Positions 11,311 to 22,048 are shown, counted from the stretch's first letter. The stretch is 64,000 nt of DNA from Aphrocallistes beatrix (GCA_963281255.1 OY725500.1:930001-994000); one strand, 5' to 3'. Notes: a model not told the origin generated them from the letters alone. Made by a program: numbers and translations.

Positions 11311-11469
11311 AAACAGTTGAAGTCGGTATTTTCACTTCAACTTTTGTCTATTGCTTTTTTTGTGGCTAGGCCTCTGTAAACATAGTTTTAATAATAATAG
11401 TAGTAATTCCATTGCAAAAATAATCGGCTTTTTGACTTAGGCTATGAAAAAATCCCGATTTCGATTGTA
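11311..11469. mobile_element. MITE, family with CAGTTGAAGT termini
   Basis: Begins CAGTTGAAGTCGGT and ends ATTTCGATTGTA. It shares termini and internal text (AGGCCTCTGTAAACA, AATAATAGTAGTAATTCC) with 61948-62113 on the opposite strand. A half-copy lies at ~15350-15414. Confidence 0.7.
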
Positions 11470-11857
11470 CTTATACAGCATAAATAAGTGATGTAGGATG
11501 GTATACTGGCAAATTCTAAATTACAACTATTATATGTCTTAGAAAATAATTGGAATACAATACATTGGTTGACTTGTTAAACTTAACGTCTCCTTCATAG
11601 TAAAATATCAATTACTGCACTGTAAACAGATCATCTTTACACATTTTGGTTCTTAGAAGTTTAATGCTATTATCCATCATAACACACCAGGTGGATAGTT
11701 GGTAGGGTTTACTAGGTCAGTCAAATAGAAATTGTGTCTTCATGTGCTGTTAATGAAGGAGGTAAATCCTCTTGTGTTACTGTCCTTGTTGAGATATGAG
11801 ACGCTTACTTCATTCAACTTTACTTGATTTCACTAAATAAAAACAGGCAATTTAAAA

Positions 11858-11989
11858 CCCTTAAATTACCTGGGGTCATTTCTATTTATAGCTAAGACCC
11901 CACACCCACACTTCTAAGGTTTCCCCGCCCAAAATGACATAACTGGAAATGAGTTAGCAAAAATCTAGCACCATTTAAGAGTTAAGTTA
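11858..11989. mobile_element. MITE, family with CCTGGGGTC...CCCCGCCCAAAATG core
   Basis: One of five copies (others ~41003-41095 reverse, 41361-41475, 44071-44166 and 50300-50416). The termini here are weak inverted repeats built on CCCTTAAAT. The best-preserved member (41361-41475) is flanked by TTAA on both sides. Confidence 0.6.
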
Positions 11990-12364
11990 TTGATAAACAT
12001 GAAATGAAAAGAAAGGACGATAGAAAAATCATTAAATCCGTGAAATTTTCATTAAAAATATCAAATGTAGACATATCAATATATTCTAAAATTATTGGAA
12101 TGCAAATATGTATGTATGAAATGGTTTTGTTACTGATGGTCGATGTTTATGCTAAGCAAATGTTAAGCTTTTACTAAAAATTTTGTCCCATCCAAATACT
12201 TGATTCTGTCGCCTTTTCAATTGAGAAAAAAAGAAAATCAACATCCTTTCTATTAAATTCGATTAATGTTTATTTATTTATTTGTATATATATATATATC
12301 TGTAAAGAATTGATTTAAGAAATTGCCAGTCACAGAAAGCTGATTTTTGCATTTTGTCAATGGC

Positions 12365-12899
12365 AGAAAATTAAGTGCACGTAGTGAGTTGGAAACCAAG
12401 CAGTCACATGAAAGTTACAGCTCTCTATTTAATTTTGGAATAGAATATGCATGGGTACTCGCCAAGATCTCTATCGCAATCGTATACGGGAGTTTGTTCC
12501 CTCTCATCACAGTGAGTGGACTGCTCTACCTGATGATGAAGATGGCAGTCGATCAGTACAATCTTATTTACCAAGCGAGACGTCCCCGTGGATTCTCTGG
12601 TAGTACATCTGTGCATAGGTATGCATTTTCCTTTCTCTGTCTTTCTCTCCTTCTCTCAGAGATATACATACTCATACTATCCATCATGCAATTCAGCTAT
12701 AACTCGCGTTGCGGTTAATACATAATGGGCATATTCACGCTTATGTTTTTATCTCTTTAGGATAATTTTTATCATGTTATTCGTGATTTAGGCCTTGCGT
12801 TAGGGAAATTGAATGTGTTAGTAAACATTTCTATAACTATTTTAATCTTATCGAGGTGGATAAAGTATCAGAGAGTTTGCCTGATGAAACTGAAGTATA
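12365..12899 (+). pseudogene. TMEM63 C-terminal fragment (decayed duplicate)
   Basis: From 12365 the translation matches the C-terminal third of the TMEM63 protein at 19320-21764, starting at RKLSAR and covering two or three membrane segments (e.g. ISIAIVYG and LITVSGLLYL), about 80% identical at DNA level. The match breaks near 12718 and resumes at ~12790-12899 with a sequence corresponding to the last ~30 residues (motif YNYFNLIEVDK), after an internal deletion. The first two thirds of the gene are absent. A partial, same-strand duplicate 7 kb upstream of the intact gene. Confidence 0.85.
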
Positions 12900-12920
12900 A
12901 TGTAAACATTTAATGAGCTA

Positions 12921-13095
12921 CAGTCAACTCCGCTTAATCAGGACAACCGCTTAACTGGGACAAGTCTCCAGGAACGAAATGGTTCCCATACATAAAAGCT
13001 AAAACTAAATTTCATCGGTTAAGTTAATTGGGAACTCCGTTTAATCGGGACAAAATATCCGAGACCAAAGTGTCCCGATTAAGCGGAGTCACCTG
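12921..13095. mobile_element. MITE, family CAGTCAACTCCGCTTAATC
   Basis: Palindromic element with TA at both ends, starting CAGTCAACTCCGCTTAATC and ending GATTAAGCGGAGTCACCTG. Termini resemble pogo/Tigger-type elements. Other copies: 22049-22192, 58161-58288 (degenerate) and 63694-63848. Confidence 0.8.
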
Positions 13096-13320
13096 TACTT
13101 GAAAAGAAGTCTTTAAGAAGTAATTTGTTGCGGAAATTTTAAAACTAAGAAGTAAAAGGATTCTCATATTGCATTCTAAAATAAGCTGTATTTTTATATG
13201 CCATATTAATGTACTGTAAAAGTAAAAGATGTTTGCAAATTATTTTATGTCAATCAATCAACAATATGAATAATGATATACGTATTAAAATATTTTTACA
13301 ACTATAGACCAAATTAAATA

Positions 13321-13482
13321 CAGTGGAATTTGATTATTAACAACTCCGTTATTAGTAATAGATATGGTTCTATTAGCAACCAATCTTCAGATCTCAGGAG
13401 AAGATTTTGTGTTAATTATGTTCCCTTATTAGCAACCAATTTATGAGCAAAACTCGAGTTGCTAATAAGCGAATTCCACTGT
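13321..13482. mobile_element. MITE, family CAGTGGAATTCGCTTATTAGCAA
   Basis: Ends read as inverted repeats (ACAGTGGAATT and AATTCCACTGT) with GCTAATAAGC-type subterminal text. Related copies at 41930-42085 and 58939-59111. Confidence 0.8.
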
Positions 13483-13952
13483 GGGGGAAAATGCGATGGA
13501 AATGGGAAAAACATCGGTCGAAAGATCGATTGTTCCAAAGAATAGCTAGAAAATGTGTTAAAATAAACACATTTTTGTGCCAATACTGATTTAACTGTGA
13601 TTAAAAGGGTTCAAATCAAACATATGCTATGTCCTTCTTACAACTGGTTAATACAATTAATAAGCTTAAAGCGAATTACGAGTCTACATTAAAACCAGCA
13701 ACCATGATTATCAAACATTTGATATCGAAAATTTAGTCACGAAACTTGAATCGACCAGAGTAAATTATTTACAGTATGAGAGAAAAAATTATTTCGAAAC
13801 ATTTAAACAAATTGGTTCTACATCGCTGGAGTTAACAGTACTGGTACGAATAGCGTTAAAACGGCATAGAAGTAAACGCACGCTAGTTGGTACAATCCAC
13901 ACATTATATAATAATCGTATAATTATTATATAATTATTATAGTATAATTATT

Positions 13953-14480
13953 ACAAGCGCACTTCGCTTACTTGCGCTGCGCGGCTTGCGGACACTGCGT
14001 GTTTGCAGAGTCGCCCTGTGGGCGCCTGGAGTCAACAGTTGGAAGCTGGTCTCTAGCCTATTTTTGTAATCTGTTTACTTTATGTATCTATTGCAAACAA
14101 AAGTAAACAAATTAATTATCATATTTACTTTAAAATATGATATTCGAAATCTACACCCCTGAAATGTCAACCGTTGAAAGCAAGTTTCTAACATATTTTT
14201 GAGATGTGTTTACTTTATGTATCTATTGTAAACAAAAGTAAACAAATTGATCATCAAATTTACTCGAATATGTGATATTCGAAATCTACACCCCTGAAAA
14301 CCCCATGTCAACCGTTGAAAACAAGTTTCTAGCATATTTTTGAGATTTGTTTACTTTATGTATCCAATGTAAACAAAGGTAAACAAATAATTTATCACAT
14401 ATATCTGAAAATATGATATTCGAAATCTACACCCTTGAAAACCCCATGTTACCCGTTGGAAGCTAGTCTCTAGCATTATT
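13953..14480 (+). repeat. Satellite monomers plus GC-rich hairpin block (Helitron-like repeat, copy 2)
   Basis: GC-rich palindromic block at 13953-14030 followed by just over three monomers of ~137 bp (starts near 14055, 14192, 14329 and a partial at 14467). Each monomer contains GTTTACTTTATGTATC...GTAAACAAA and ends in CCCATGTCAACCGTTG. Inverted relative to 3245-3632, with the same order of blocks and an adjoining AT microsatellite. Confidence 0.65.
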
Positions 14481-14744
14481 TTCAAAATTCATCAAATGGT
14501 GTGAAAATATGTATATAAAGGTGTGAAAATATGCAGATAATCTTTTTATTGCCATACACTATAATACATTTAAGATATCAAACATAAGTTGTGGCTTTGA
14601 AGTATTAATAACAATGACGACCTATTGTAGTGCCGTACAATGATTTCTATTGTGATAGTGTAGTCATTTATTTTGTATAGAAAAGGTGTGAAACATTGTT
14701 TGCCATTTTTTTGCAGATGTTTGAAAATTTCGCTTAGTTCTTAT

Positions 14745-15347
14745 ATACAATTATTATATAATAATTATATAATAATTATATAATTATTATATAATTATTA
14801 TATAATTATTATATAATTATTATATAATATAATTATATAATAATTATATAATAATTATATAATTATTATATAATTATTATATAATAATTATAATTATTAT
14901 ATAATTATTATATAATTATTATATAATAATTATATAATTATTATATAATAATTATATAATTATTATATAATAATTATAATTATTATATAATAATTATATA
15001 ATTATTATATAATTATTATATAATTATTATATAATTATTATATAATATAATTATATAATAATTATATAATTATTATACAGTAGAACTCGGTTAGTACGTA
15101 CTCGGGATACAACGTACTTCGGCTTAGTACGTACTCATTTCTCTTTCCCAGAATTCATTTATTATATAGATTCCTATGTAATATCAACTCGGTTAGTACG
15201 TACTTACGGATAGTACGTACTTTTTTCCGCTTCCCGGAGGGGTACGTACTAACCGAGTTCTACTGTATAATTATTATATAATTATTATATAATTATTATA
15301 TAATTATTGTATAATTATTATATAATTATTATATAATTAATTTAATT
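14745..15347. repeat. AT-only palindromic microsatellite, interrupted by a MITE
   Basis: Runs of TATAATTAT/ATAATTATA repeated dozens of times at 14745-15075 and 15268-15347. Self-complementary at every scale. The break at 15076-15267 is a transposon insertion. Confidence 0.9.
15078..15265. mobile_element. MITE, family CAGTAGAACTCGGTTAGTACGTAC
   Basis: Near-perfect palindrome with termini CAGTAGAACTCGGTTAGTAC and GTACTAACCGAGTTCTACTG, flanked by TA, inserted in the AT microsatellite. A second, decayed copy is at 58331-58549. Confidence 0.85.
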
Positions 15348-16303
15348 TGACGACAAAATAACCCAATGGGACAAAAAAACCTCTGGTGTCAAAATAACCC
15401 GATTTCGACTGTATTATTATAATTATTATACAATTATTATATAAGCTTTCTGAGCCTGGCAGTTTCTTCAATCAATTCGTTGCAAATATTTATATTTAAA
15501 CAAACAAACATTAATCGAGTTTTAATAGTAAGGATTATGTTTGAATGATTCAAACAATTCCAGTCAGCAAACGTTATAATAGTACACTCAAATTATAGCT
15601 GTATTCAATCATTTAAATAAAATCAATTTTCATAGGTACTGTTCCAAAAGTAATAAAAGAATCCCTTCGATTGCATGCATTGTAAGAGTAAGTCACTATT
15701 GTTTAGATGCCAATTGTTTCGTGTTATAAAATAATCGAATTTCATTGGTCAGCACAATTTGTCACCTATCTCGGCGAGGTGTAAAGATCTCAGCTATAAT
15801 ATTAACCATTATAATTGTATAGTCAGCATAAGTTTAGTAAAAATTGGTCCAATAGTTTTCTCAATAAAGTCTGGACGGACAAACGGATGTTGTACACCGT
15901 CCATACCAATAGGACAGTTCCTATTACAGGGCTGCACTAGAAAGTTTACAGTTATCAAAGGCCACTCAACATGTAATTCAACCAAATCATGAGATATGGA
16001 AAATAGTATTACGAACAGTTACAGTTGAGACGCATGGTACTTGTATATTGAACAATTTAAACTAATATAGTTGTAGTACAATCTAAGCATTCACTACTGA
16101 AATCTCATTAAAACTCGATTCTATAGAATTCTAGGCTATAATATTAGCAGATAGGCTCTAAATCATTCACTAAATCTTATTAATGATGATACAGCTTACG
16201 TATAATCCTTACGAATGAGGATAGAATTAATATTAAACCGATTACTAAGCTTATCTACACAGTGTATGATCGTGTAAGTCACTGATTCAAGCACTATGGA
16301 ATC
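15348..16303. other. Intergenic upstream of prolyl 3-hydroxylase
   Basis: No gene seen. 15870-15955 contains a repeat (GGACGGACAAACGGATG, then CCAATAGGACAGTTCC) that is also recognisable at ~46500-46590. Confidence 0.5.
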
Positions 16304-16310
16304 TATAAAA
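16304..16310 (+). promoter_or_regulatory. TATA-like box before prolyl 3-hydroxylase
   Basis: TATAAAA 28 bp upstream of the ATG. If used, transcription would start almost at the start codon, so either the leader is extremely short or this is a chance match. Confidence 0.3.
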
Positions 16311-16331
16311 ACTGGAGTATAGGGTCATTGC

Positions 16332-18287
16332 ATGGTTTATATGATGCAGCTTGTAATAGTTCTAATTCTATCTATTCTGTCCATTCAACTAGTACGTGCT
16401 GAGTTCCCAATACACATTCCTTTCTACAGATTGTACGAGAGAGGTATCGACGCTTATGCTACTGAATCTTGGGAAGACGCGATTAATAATTTTGAATGGT
16501 CCCTGGCACAGAGAGAACACCATGCGAACTCAACCATACACTGTCTCAAGAAATGCAAGCATGCAGAACTAGCATGTTCTGTTGACATTTGTCAGTTTCC
16601 AGACCACAGACACAGCTATGAGCTGATACGGGAATTCCAATGCATGACCAATTGTAAAAGTAGGAAGCTACGGTCCATAGACTATCTGAAAGCGAAGGAC
16701 TACAACAAACTCCCAGACAAGAACAACCTACTCCCGTTTGTATCTGGTTCGATTTATGATTATTTACAGTACTGCTACTACAAAATGGGTAACAAGCAGA
16801 ATTCTACCGAGGCTCTTCGCACATTCCTAGTATTCGATCCTAACAACACGCGTGCTCTCGGCAACCTCAAGTTTATGAGAGCTCAATTCGAGGAAGGAGA
16901 AGTTGTTCCAGAGCCAAGACAGACACCTCGCTTTCTCTCTCTCTACGATAAAGGCATGACTGCTTACTCTAATGAGAAGTGGATTGAGTGTGTCGATCTG
17001 TTGGAAGAATCACTTCAAGTTTTGCTGGATCAGATTGAGGAGTGCAAGGAAATGTGTGAAGATGTAGCCTCCCCTAAACCCCCTCTTCTCATCTTCACTC
17101 AGCAGTATCTCACCGTTCAGGTCAAAGCTCATCTCCAATGCCAACACAACTGCTATCTCAACTCCACACACGTGGGAGGCTACCAGAACTTGCTATTCAC
17201 GACTTTTCTCTATCTCCAGTTCAGTTACTATCAACTGAAAGAGCTCCCACAGGCTGTAATCGCAGCAAAGACTGCCCAGCTCATCTACCCAACGAACAGT
17301 GCCATCATAGAGTATTTGGATTTCTACTCGAAAGAAATTGGAGATGAATTTAAACAGCTCAGTCCACGGCAAGAAGTGAACAAGTTGATGGATGAACTCG
17401 AAAAAGTAAGAGTTCTCACTCAAACAGTGACAGACACGATATCAACTTCATTTCCGCCCGATCCACCTGATTATTCGGAACAAGAACTGACACAGGACTC
17501 ACAGGATTTCATTGCAGGCTCGAGACTAGTCAGACCAGTGGTAGTATCTCCTCCCACCAACTTCACTGAGTCTCGCGTGCTCGTGGACGGGTTTATCTCA
17601 GAAGTGGAGTGTAAGCAGCTGGTCTTGCTAGCTGACCAGCTGTCCACACAAGGAGACGGCTATTCACACACCACATATGGTGCCAACTCCTCACCGCATA
17701 CACCATTCGAGAAGTTCTCAGGGGTGACACTCGATGCAGCAGTGAGTGCATGGGAGAGGGAAGCTGTAGCGAAGAAGCTGGTGCTCTTCTACTTTGAGGC
17801 AGCAGAAAGGAATCGAGTTTATTTGGAAGAGTTTTTCCAGCTCTCCACTCCTCTCTACTTCTCCTACACACATCTAGTATGTAGAACTGCAAAGGAGAAT
17901 GCGAATCAAGCGAACAGACGCGACTTATCGCACCCTGTGCACTCAGACAACTGTGTACTCCAATCGAATGGAAGCTGTTTGAAGATAGCGCCAGCTTACA
18001 CCTGGAGGGACTACAGCAGTCTCGTCTACCTCAACGACGAGTTCGAAGGAGGGGAATTCTTCTTCGCAGACAGACACACTCTCAAGCCTGCTGTCAGGGT
18101 AAATACAAACAAGTGCGGACGTATGGTCGGATTCTCTGCTGGGGAGGAGAATCTACACGGAGTGTTGCCGGTCACTGATGGCAAGAGATGTGCCCTAGCT
18201 CTCTGGTTCACTCAGGACGAATCGCATAGTGAGAATTGGGACTCTTTCCAGCAGAGGTTAGGTCAAGTCATCTACAATGCTATGTAA
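16332..18287 (+). CDS. P3H: Prolyl 3-hydroxylase (leprecan family)
   Basis: Single-exon gene, 651 aa. Residues 1-23 are a signal peptide (MVYMMQLVIVLILSILSIQL), so the protein enters the ER, where the family 3-hydroxylates proline in procollagen using Fe(II), 2-oxoglutarate and O2. Residues ~30-370 hold the tetratricopeptide-like helical repeats with paired cysteines of the CxxxC type (e.g. CLKKCKHAELAC, CKEMC, CQHNC). The C-terminal ~220 residues are a 2-oxoglutarate dioxygenase domain: the iron ligands appear as H537 and D539 (HSDNC) and H609 (LHGV), and the 2-oxoglutarate-binding Arg as R619. The C-terminus (...VIYNAM) has no KDEL-type ER-retention signal, unlike vertebrate P3H1 and P3H2. 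No introns, although vertebrate genes have many. Confidence 0.95.
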   Translation: MVYMMQLVIVLILSILSIQLVRAEFPIHIPFYRLYERGIDAYATESWEDAINNFEWSLAQREHHANSTIHCLKKCKHAELACSVDICQFPDHRHSYELIREFQCMTNCKSRKLRSIDYLKAKDYNKLPDKNNLLPFVSGSIYDYLQYCYYKMGNKQNSTEALRTFLVFDPNNTRALGNLKFMRAQFEEGEVVPEPRQTPRFLSLYDKGMTAYSNEKWIECVDLLEESLQVLLDQIEECKEMCEDVASPKPPLLIFTQQYLTVQVKAHLQCQHNCYLNSTHVGGYQNLLFTTFLYLQFSYYQLKELPQAVIAAKTAQLIYPTNSAIIEYLDFYSKEIGDEFKQLSPRQEVNKLMDELEKVRVLTQTVTDTISTSFPPDPPDYSEQELTQDSQDFIAGSRLVRPVVVSPPTNFTESRVLVDGFISEVECKQLVLLADQLSTQGDGYSHTTYGANSSPHTPFEKFSGVTLDAAVSAWEREAVAKKLVLFYFEAAERNRVYLEEFFQLSTPLYFSYTHLVCRTAKENANQANRRDLSHPVHSDNCVLQSNGSCLKIAPAYTWRDYSSLVYLNDEFEGGEFFFADRHTLKPAVRVNTNKCGRMVGFSAGEENLHGVLPVTDGKRCALALWFTQDESHSENWDSFQQRLGQVIYNAM

Positions 18288-18333
18288 TAACAATTACCAA
18301 CACTGCTTCTTTCCAATGTAAATAAGTTGTTTT

Positions 18334-18339
18334 AATAAA
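18334..18339 (+). terminator. Poly(A) signal of prolyl 3-hydroxylase
   Basis: AATAAA 47 bp after the stop codon. Confidence 0.65.
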
Positions 18340-18754
18340 GCTGTAAAATCTACCAGATTATCAGCTGCTTTTAGGGATTAAAATTTAAATTAATGAGTTA
18401 TTCCTGGTCATTAATTATAACTGTAATTGATCATAATATTGCTATGCTCGAGTATGCTCAACAATTCATGGTTGAGTCGACTTACAATCCATTATGAGGA
18501 TTCAAACTAGTAAATCCTTAAAAAAGTGAATTGATGGGGGGAGCATCACAAATTGGCGTTTATGAGTATATCTTGGCTTAGTTGAGGGGACCTCTTGCTC
18601 ATCCTCCCATATATTCAGGTGTATTAAAGCAGACTTATTTGACACTGTACTTTAAAAATGCTATACAAAGTTAATATATATAGTTTATCCCCTAACTACC
18701 CCCGTGACAGGGATGACCGTATCACTTTGGGAGGACGTGCTCCTGATTGAATAT

Positions 18755-18945
18755 AGGCAAGGGATTATCTAGGAGCGCGAGACGCTCCTTTAGGCGTATG
18801 ATTTTAAGCCTCAAAGTGTTTAAGAGCGTGAAAATCCAGAAAAATACCCAATTTACCCTAAATTATACGTTATTTATCGATTTAGACGTATTATAATTTA
18901 GGGAATTGAGATAAGGAGCGTATCTCTGGAGGGCTGTATAATACC
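18755..18945 (+). repeat. Left inverted-repeat arm flanking TMEM63
   Basis: About 190 bp recur in reverse complement at 22240-22430 (shared blocks GAGACGCTCCTTTAGGCGTA, TTTACCCTAAATTATA and TCTGGAGGGCTGTATAATACC). The two arms enclose the complete TMEM63 gene. Confidence 0.8.
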
Positions 18946-19137
18946 CTGAATATAGTATACGCAGGGCTGTATAATACCCTGAATATAGTATACGCAGGGC
19001 TGTATAATACCCTGAATATAGTATACGCAGGGCTGTATAATACCCTGAATAAGGTATACGCAGGGCTGTATAATACCCTGAATATAGGTATACGCAGGGC
19101 TGTATAATACCCTGAATATAGTATACGCAGGGCTGTA
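18931..19137 (+). repeat. 33-bp tandem repeat, six units plus partial
   Basis: Unit begins GGGCTGTATAATACCCTGAA and ends GTATACGCA. Units are nearly identical; the fourth has one change and the fifth one extra base. The array starts inside the inner end of the left inverted-repeat arm; the right arm has one unit only. No spacer-repeat alternation, so not CRISPR. Confidence 0.95.
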
Positions 19138-19319
19138 GACAACTTTTTGAAAGTGGGTGGGGGCTTTAAGAAGCGTGTGGAAGTTATATTTATATTTGCC
19201 ACTATATTTATTAAAATATTTTAATGGTTGATTGGGGCGGCTTAGCCCCCCGGGGGGGACGATTATTTAATTAACTAAGGACCTGCTACTATTTTGAGCA
19301 CCACGGTAGGTATGTATGT

Positions 19320-21764
19320 ATGTCTAACTACTATTGTGTTACTACTAGCATGGCTGATACGTGCATCACACTCACTACCACGTACAAGGACCAACAGGTA
19401 TACGTCGTCTTCCTATCGTCCCTGGTGTTCGGGATACTCCTATTCATCCTCTTTCTCGTGCTACGGTTCTTGCTATGGGAGTTTGGTAAACAGAATATCT
19501 ACCATTGGGGGAAGGATATTGCGGTTAGTGATAACTCAGACGCCTCTCCTCTGTCTGAGAATAATGAGGTGGAGTTTGAAGTTGCTAGAGAACACTCACT
19601 CTTCAACTGGATCAGAAACTATATCATGTTCGGGCTGAACAATTTCCGTAAGCGAGTAGGAGTAGACGCTTATCTCTATCAACTGTTCCAGCTGCACCTT
19701 CTTGTCCTGATGACTTGCTATGTCTTGATCTGTGTCGTCATTATTCTCTCTGTCAACGTCGCTGTTTGCAGTCAATACACGCACACACTCAGTCGTATTG
19801 GCGCTACTTCGATTACAGCCTGTCTTTCTTGTGGTCAAAACGGCGAAACGAACTTTGATACAATTTGGCTGCACTCCATAATGACGCATGTTCTCGTCGT
19901 TATAGGTCTCTTGGTCGGACTGAACTACAGACGCATTCTCTACCGCTACGAGTACAAGGGGACTTTCCAGTTCAACGCTATACAGATACGTCACTTACCG
20001 TCTCCACAGGATGAAGAGGAAGCGGAGAAACTGAAGAGATCTATAAGCAAGCACTTCGTTCAGACTGCGAGAGAGGAAGAAGCGCCTACCACGATAGATT
20101 TCGTCTACGATGTAGCCAAGTATGATTCCCTCCACAACAAAGTCATCGAAGCAGAGAAGTCCTTGGAGACCTACCGAAGTCTAGAAGAGACATACGGTGT
20201 GAGGCAGTACATATACACTGGTGTCGGTAGGTTTGTGTGTTGGATGAAGCCTGTCAGGGCTATCGACCATTTCCGTCATCTAATCACGGAACTCACGGAT
20301 GAAAAGGAACGAGAGAAGGAAAAGGCCATTTCCACTCCACAGGGGATGGTATTCGTCGGTTTTCGCGAGGGGTGCGATCTATTCTCGCTCTACAAGCAGT
20401 ACCTATTATTCTGTGGGCGTCCGAAATCCTCTGAGTCCACTAATTTGAAACAAAACCAATGGGAAGTGAGTCGTGCCCCCGCTCCATCCGATGTGAACTG
20501 GCACAACATTCGCACTTCGAAACCGGCCATCATCCTCTGGTACCTCCGATGGTGTGCCGTCAACTTCTGTATTCTCGTTCTACTGATATTCTTCACTACC
20601 CCCACTGCTATATTAACCATTCTCAACCAGGTACTCGGTTCAACTTTAGTAACCAATAACGCGACTGCTATGGGATCTACTTCTAGCGGTGAAAATAACG
20701 AACTTAACACGTTAATCGAGATCCTTCTAGGTCGCTTTAGTGTTGCGGATAACGCTGCTTTCAATGCTGTTAGGGCTTTGACACTAGCTTACGCCGGGCC
20801 TCTGCTACAGATATTGTTAGCTTCTGTGATTCCACTAATTGTCTCATACGCTGCTTATCTCGAATTCCATTGGTCTAAAACGGATACTATGAAAGCGACT
20901 ATATTGAAAACTTATTCTTTTCTTTTGATAATGTTACTCATATTTCCTTCCTTTTCTTTTACCAGTTTCAACATTCTGTTTGAAGGCATTATCAAGAACC
21001 ACGCGAATGATAATCAATCGATAGATGGATTCAGAGATATAACTACAGTTGCATTCTCCCCAGATGTCGGTATATTTTTCATGAATTATTTGAACATTTC
21101 AACTTTCTTTGTCCTGATTCAAATATACAGAATTCCAGCGCTGTTCCTTTACCTCTACAGAAAGTTAAGCGCACGAAATGAGATAGAGACACAGCGTACT
21201 CATGACGGATACATTTATATATTTAAGTTTGGGATAGAGTATGCATGGGTGCTTGTTAAAATCTCAATCGCAATCGTATACGGGACTCTGTTTCCTCTCA
21301 TCACAGTGAGCGGACTGCTCTACCTGGTGATGAAGATGGCAGTAGATCGCTACAACCTTATTTACCAAGCAAGACGTCCTCGCGAGTTCTCTGGTAGTAT
21401 ATCCGTACATTTGCGTGCGCTCCGTTTCTTACACGTATCCCTCCTCCTCTCCCAGTTTTACATACTCATACTCTCCATCATACTCTTCAGCTACCGAGCA
21501 GCTAGCTTGAGTCTCCTCGCGTTCAACAGTTCTATGATCATTATTACAACGATTGTTCTAACTTTGCTATTAAGTTTCAGATGGTTCCAAAAGTATATTT
21601 ATGACCTACGATTCAGTCTTAAGAATCTCATGACGAGGTCGCAGGAAATGCATCTTATAGAAGCAGCTCGCTATATTGAACATGAAAAGCATATCTATAA
21701 TTATTTTGATTTTATAGAAATGGACAAGACAGATGTCTTATCTGATGAAGCTAGAGTTGTGTGA
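19320..21764 (+). CDS. TMEM63: TMEM63/OSCA-family mechanosensitive cation channel
   Basis: Single-exon gene, 814 aa. The family forms stretch-gated cation channels in plasma or endolysosomal membranes. Seen here: an N-terminal membrane segment (~28-52); an N-terminal motif DAYLYQLFQLHLL followed by two membrane segments (~125-150 and ~180-205); a large cytosolic region with an RNA-recognition-like fold expected (~215-360); then a C-terminal block of about eight hydrophobic segments from WYLRWCAVNFCILVLLIFFTTPTA onward, including the pore-region sequence AWVLVKISIAIVYGTLFPL. The acidic C-tail is cytosolic. Start could be 19320 or the Met at 19350. Flanked by inverted repeats (18755-18945, 22240-22430), with a truncated duplicate at 12365-12899. 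Lack of introns suggests a retroposed or intron-stripped copy, but neighbouring genes are intronless too. Confidence 0.93.
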   Translation: MSNYYCVTTSMADTCITLTTTYKDQQVYVVFLSSLVFGILLFILFLVLRFLLWEFGKQNIYHWGKDIAVSDNSDASPLSENNEVEFEVAREHSLFNWIRNYIMFGLNNFRKRVGVDAYLYQLFQLHLLVLMTCYVLICVVIILSVNVAVCSQYTHTLSRIGATSITACLSCGQNGETNFDTIWLHSIMTHVLVVIGLLVGLNYRRILYRYEYKGTFQFNAIQIRHLPSPQDEEEAEKLKRSISKHFVQTAREEEAPTTIDFVYDVAKYDSLHNKVIEAEKSLETYRSLEETYGVRQYIYTGVGRFVCWMKPVRAIDHFRHLITELTDEKEREKEKAISTPQGMVFVGFREGCDLFSLYKQYLLFCGRPKSSESTNLKQNQWEVSRAPAPSDVNWHNIRTSKPAIILWYLRWCAVNFCILVLLIFFTTPTAILTILNQVLGSTLVTNNATAMGSTSSGENNELNTLIEILLGRFSVADNAAFNAVRALTLAYAGPLLQILLASVIPLIVSYAAYLEFHWSKTDTMKATILKTYSFLLIMLLIFPSFSFTSFNILFEGIIKNHANDNQSIDGFRDITTVAFSPDVGIFFMNYLNISTFFVLIQIYRIPALFLYLYRKLSARNEIETQRTHDGYIYIFKFGIEYAWVLVKISIAIVYGTLFPLITVSGLLYLVMKMAVDRYNLIYQARRPREFSGSISVHLRALRFLHVSLLLSQFYILILSIILFSYRAASLSLLAFNSSMIIITTIVLTLLLSFRWFQKYIYDLRFSLKNLMTRSQEMHLIEAARYIEHEKHIYNYFDFIEMDKTDVLSDEARVV

Positions 21765-22048
21765 TGCTAGAGGAGTGAGGAAGTACTGCTAGGTTTCTAT
21801 AAGCTATGACTTGAGTTTAACAGGAATGATTTGTTTAATGTCCCAATTATGTGATTTATTAGGAGAGTTACTTTTCTAGGAATAAGTTTATTGTATTTCC
21901 CTGAAAATATGGTAAGTTGTTATAACTAAAAAGTCGATCGTCTGTGAATTTTATATTTTTGTTTAGCAGGATGAGGGTGACTCACTAAATCAGGGTGGGC
22001 ATGTTCCCCTCTGAATTGGCCCAGTTCTACCTATATATATAACATATA

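Noticed and set aside
15759-15992. 77-codon + frame upstream of P3H
   Set aside because: Overlaps a dispersed repeat also seen near 46.5 kb; no protein-like composition.
18931-19137. CRISPR-like repeated array
   Set aside because: The units are directly adjacent with no variable spacers, in a eukaryotic genome.
18891-19202. Minus-strand open frame with repeated RVLYSPAYT
   Set aside because: It is a translation of the 33-bp tandem repeat; the period is a multiple of three so all frames stay open.
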